From contig CAZMTP010000066.1 in NCBI GenBank assembly GCA_964569185.1, forward strand, positions 1 to 5,612: a stretch of 5,612 nucleotides of DNA. Reading direction: 5' to 3'. Below the pieces are notes generated by a model. It worked only from the letters and a program-made list of their open reading frames with translations, was not told the DNA's origin and ran no database searches. This document shows, in pieces, positions 5,077-5,612 of the stretch (position 1 is the first letter of the stretch; every line of letters begins with the position of its first letter). Source of the stretch: DATIJP01 sp964569185 (GTDB taxonomy: Bacteria; Chlamydiota; Chlamydiia; Chlamydiales; Rhabdochlamydiaceae). A program made the position numbers and the translations under genes.

Positions 5077-5612
5077 ATGTTAAATTTTCGTAAGCTAAGA
5101 CAAGATTTTTCCCCTGCAATTTTAAAAGAAGGCCGCGACTACTTCGAGAAACAGAAAGTGGTCTCTGCAAAATTAGTGCATTTAGACAGCCGTGTCATGC
5201 GCATTACCGGTCGTGTCCTTGGTCAATATGATAACTATTATGAAAGTGAAATTGAAATCGACAGATCTGAGTGCGAAACAATCGATTCTAACTGCGATTG
5301 TCCTTACAACTATGACTGCCACCATTTAGCCGCTCTTCTTTTCCATTTGGAACAAAATTTAGATAAGATCCTGGTCACTTTTTCTAAGGAAACTGATCTT
5401 AAAGATTTGGCCGAAACAGAAGACTTAGATGAAGAAGAAAAAGAGCAGCTCTTAGAAAAATTCAAAGAGGCAGAAAACAAAGAGGTCCAAAGGCAAGAAG
5501 AAAATTACCAGAGGCAAGTGCTCCAAGAATATCTACTCTCTTCGGAAGTGCTCGCCGGCTCTCCTTTCTTCCGTGTGGAAGAAAAAAAAGAGATCGACCG
5601 CGCCGAATTTTC
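5077..5612 (+). CDS. SWIM-domain SNF2-type helicase, N-terminal part (3'-partial)
   Basis: The frame runs from ATG 5077 through the right window edge (178 complete codons visible). Residues 73-83 form a canonical SWIM zinc motif, C-x-C-x5-C-x-H (C73, C75, C81, H83), followed by the typical LAALLFHLE helix. SWIM domains of this type sit at the N-terminus of bacterial SNF2-family DNA-dependent ATPases, and a divergent SNF2 helicase next to tig (CT708) is, to my knowledge, the arrangement in Chlamydia. The opening residues FRKLRQDFSPAILKEGRDYF also fit that family's start. After the SWIM domain comes a strongly acidic/charged helical linker (about 104-150) rich in Glu, Lys and Gln. The helicase motor itself (Walker A, DExx box) would lie beyond the window, so the SNF2 assignment is inferred from the SWIM motif and gene order. 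An in-frame TAA at 5068-5070 excludes a longer N-terminus. Confidence 0.85.
   Translation, partial: MLNFRKLRQDFSPAILKEGRDYFEKQKVVSAKLVHLDSRVMRITGRVLGQYDNYYESEIEIDRSECETIDSNCDCPYNYDCHHLAALLFHLEQNLDKILVTFSKETDLKDLAETEDLDEEEKEQLLEKFKEAENKEVQRQEENYQRQVLQEYLLSSEVLAGSPFFRVEEKKEIDRAEF

Overview
The window looks like a chromosomal segment from a member of the Chlamydiota, most likely an environmental (Parachlamydiales-type) lineage rather than the genus Chlamydia. Two things support this. The ClpX and ClpP proteins resemble the chlamydial ClpX/ClpP2 pair. The order clpX - clpP - tig, followed by a divergent SWIM-domain SNF2-type helicase, matches, from memory, the Chlamydia trachomatis order CT705-CT706-CT707-CT708. 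The flanking content (a large unknown protein beyond clpX and a small unknown gene between the tRNA and the helicase) does not match what I remember of Chlamydia. No species can be named from the sequence alone.

Layout, left to right: (1) the 3' part of an unrecognised, charged, helix-rich protein on the + strand, open through the left window edge; (2) convergent to it and overlapping it by a few bases at the stop codons, a minus-strand protein-quality-control cluster, read from right to left as tRNA-Gly(GCC), tig (trigger factor), clpP, clpX; (3) a small minus-strand gene of 150 codons with a perfect Shine-Dalgarno site, an F-box-like N-terminal half and a basic Ser/Thr-rich tail; (4) an AT-rich divergent intergenic region of about 200 bp with a near-perfect inverted repeat; (5) the 5' end of a + strand gene whose N-terminus carries a canonical SWIM zinc motif, the start of an SNF2-family helicase, cut by the right window edge.

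The central genes form one functional unit. Trigger factor receives nascent chains at the ribosome exit tunnel. ClpX unfolds substrates and feeds them through its IGF loop into the ClpP serine-protease chamber. All catalytic residues of ClpX and ClpP are present, whereas the prolyl-isomerase domain of the trigger factor looks degenerate. A plausible promoter lies just upstream of the tRNA and no terminator is visible between tRNA and tig, so the tRNA may be the first element of the operon transcript. I see no mobile element, CRISPR array or phage gene, and no convincing undescribed multi-gene system. The most interesting points are the F-box-like orphan, the tRNA-led operon, and a six-codon leader ORF placed in frame before the helicase.
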